DNA of 7,219 nt from Gammaproteobacteria bacterium (GTDB taxonomy: Bacteria; Pseudomonadota; Gammaproteobacteria; GCA-001735895): positions 1-7,219 of the forward strand of contig QIJI01000080.1 of NCBI GenBank assembly GCA_003231795.1, read 5' to 3'. Numbering within the stretch: the stretch's first letter is position 1; each line of letters opens with the position of its first letter. Of the stretch, positions 6,300-7,219 are shown one piece after another. The translations under genes and the position numbers were made by a program. The notes under the pieces are model-generated. The model saw only the letters and a program-made list of their open reading frames with translations. It had not been told where the DNA came from and did not search any database.

Positions 6300-6321
6300 T
6301 GATATATTATTGACTGAGTAC
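6288..6321. repeat. 34-bp near-perfect palindrome in the kinase/transporter spacer
   Basis: GTACTCAGTCAAT (6288-6300) is mirrored exactly by ATTGACTGAGTAC (6309-6321). The 8-bp centre is also self-complementary apart from its outermost pair, giving 16 of 17 paired positions and no loop. It lies in the 138-bp space between the fructosamine-kinase gene stop (6339) and the truncated ATPase start (6200). It could be an operator for a dimeric regulator of the downstream operon, since one arm holds a TTGACT -35-like box. It could also be a terminator for the kinase gene, although no clean T-run follows on either strand. A small mobile-element scar is a third option. The symmetry is directly visible; the role is inference. 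Confidence 0.75.
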
Positions 6322-6338
6322 TACCCCCGACCTGGGCC

Positions 6339-7211
6339 CTAAACCTGGGATCTTAACTTTTGCATCATGCGCAAAGCCTGCGCAGCATAGCCCCCGCCAA
6401 ACAGATTGGCATGATTCAACAGATGGTAAAGATTGTACAAATCGCGACGCAGCCGATAGCCGTCATTGATATCGAACGCATCCCGATAAGCTTCAAAAAA
6501 TCGCTCGCCAGGGTGGCCGAATAATTCCATCATCGCAAGGTCGGCCTCGTGGTCACCGAAGTAACATGCGGGATCGTAAATCACTACCTGCCCGAAATTA
6601 TCGGCAGCATAATTACCTTGCCACAGGTCTCCATGCAGCAAAGATCCCTGCGGTTGATAATCGCTGAAAAGCCGATGCAGAATTTCGCATAGCCCTTCCC
6701 CGGCATCGATCAATTGCGGCTCCAGATTATTTTTCCGGGCCAGCTCAAGTTGAAATCCAAGCCGGTAGTGTCTCCAGAATTCGACCCAGTTATCGGTCCA
6801 GGTATTCGGCTGTGCCGTACTGCCAATGGTATTGTCGCAATCAAAACCGAATCGTTGTTGATTGCAGTTATGCATCGCCGCCAGTGCCAAAGCAAACTGA
6901 GCCTCGTTGATCTTTCCACTCAACTCGATGTACTCCATCGCGATAAATGCCTGATCTGCGATGCATCCGGTTGCATAGACCTCGGGCACCCGGATACTGC
7001 CACAGTTCCGAATTGTTTCCAGCCCCGCCTGTTCCGCGTTGAACATCTCCAGCCTGTCGCCACGATTAAGTTTGACAAACACCCGATGCCGGCCATCGTC
7101 GAGTCGGTACGCCTGGTTAATATTACCCCCCTGCAGCGGCGTTGCCTGCAACCTCCGAGATTGAATCCCGGTGTCCGCGAAAAGCAAATCACCCAGCGTC
7201 TGCCAGTTCAT
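6339..7211 (-). CDS. Fructosamine kinase family protein
   Basis: This 290-residue protein has the aminoglycoside-phosphotransferase-like kinase fold of the fructosamine kinase/ketosamine-3-kinase family (E. coli YniA relatives). Members phosphorylate sugar adducts on protein or free amines so that the adduct falls off, repairing glycation. Visible are the glycine-rich loop GGNINQ (28-33), the ATP-binding lysine K47 in VFVK, the catalytic loop HGDLWQGN (193-200, D195 the likely base), and the metal-binding D213 in YDPACYFGDHEADLAM. The length is normal for the family. The ATG at 7211 lies 8 nt from the window edge, so its ribosome-binding site and any upstream partner are only partly visible. 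It reads in the same direction as the downstream amino-acid oxidation genes but is separated by the palindrome. Its natural substrate is not set by sequence. Confidence 0.92.
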   Translation of the reverse strand: MNWQTLGDLLFADTGIQSRRLQATPLQGGNINQAYRLDDGRHRVFVKLNRGDRLEMFNAEQAGLETIRNCGSIRVPEVYATGCIADQAFIAMEYIELSGKINEAQFALALAAMHNCNQQRFGFDCDNTIGSTAQPNTWTDNWVEFWRHYRLGFQLELARKNNLEPQLIDAGEGLCEILHRLFSDYQPQGSLLHGDLWQGNYAADNFGQVVIYDPACYFGDHEADLAMMELFGHPGERFFEAYRDAFDINDGYRLRRDLYNLYHLLNHANLFGGGYAAQALRMMQKLRSQV

Positions 7212-7219
7212 CTCAGCAT

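Overview
The window reads as a stretch of chromosome from a gammaproteobacterium of moderate GC content, possibly marine or otherwise free-living (inference). The main pointer is the first gene, whose product follows the E. coli octaprenyl diphosphate synthase IspB closely along its whole length. No RNA genes, CRISPR arrays or intact mobile elements are visible. Genes are packed tightly, with several overlapping start/stop junctions.

Layout. On the + strand, ispB (133-1134) makes the side chain of respiratory quinones. It overlaps by 4 nt a TTG-started homocysteine S-methyltransferase of the bacterial betaine-homocysteine type (1131-2156). A short convergent gap of 51 bp follows, filled mostly by a perfect GAAA-capped hairpin that looks like a dispersed REP-type palindrome. 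The rest of the window is on the - strand. Read in transcription order, it holds a fructosamine-kinase family gene (7211-6339), a 138-bp spacer with a nearly perfect 34-bp palindrome, a truncated polar/basic amino-acid ABC transporter ATPase that stops just after its Walker A motif (6200-6042), and a four-gene operon (5954-2208).

The four-gene operon is the most interesting part. It encodes a DadA/DAO-type FAD oxidoreductase, a small [2Fe-2S] protein, and a second FAD oxidoreductase with a C-terminal BFD-type iron-sulfur domain. Together these form the alpha/beta/gamma set known from octopine/nopaline oxidases, hydrogen cyanide synthase (HcnABC) and heteromeric D-hydroxyproline dehydrogenases. 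The fourth gene is a ureohydrolase that strongly resembles guanidinobutyrase GbuA. The first three genes overlap by 1 and 4 nt, and gbuA follows after a 17-nt gap with a good ribosome-binding site. The likely logic is that the membrane- or quinone-linked flavoprotein complex oxidises a guanidino-bearing amino acid or opine, and the ureohydrolase later releases urea from the 4-guanidinobutyrate branch of arginine catabolism. The remnant ATPase belongs to a transporter class that imports such substrates (arginine, histidine, octopine). This suggests that a complete uptake-plus-catabolism locus once existed here and lost its transporter.

All family assignments come from motifs and remembered family sequences, not from database searches. 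The substrate of the dehydrogenase complex is not determined by anything in the window.
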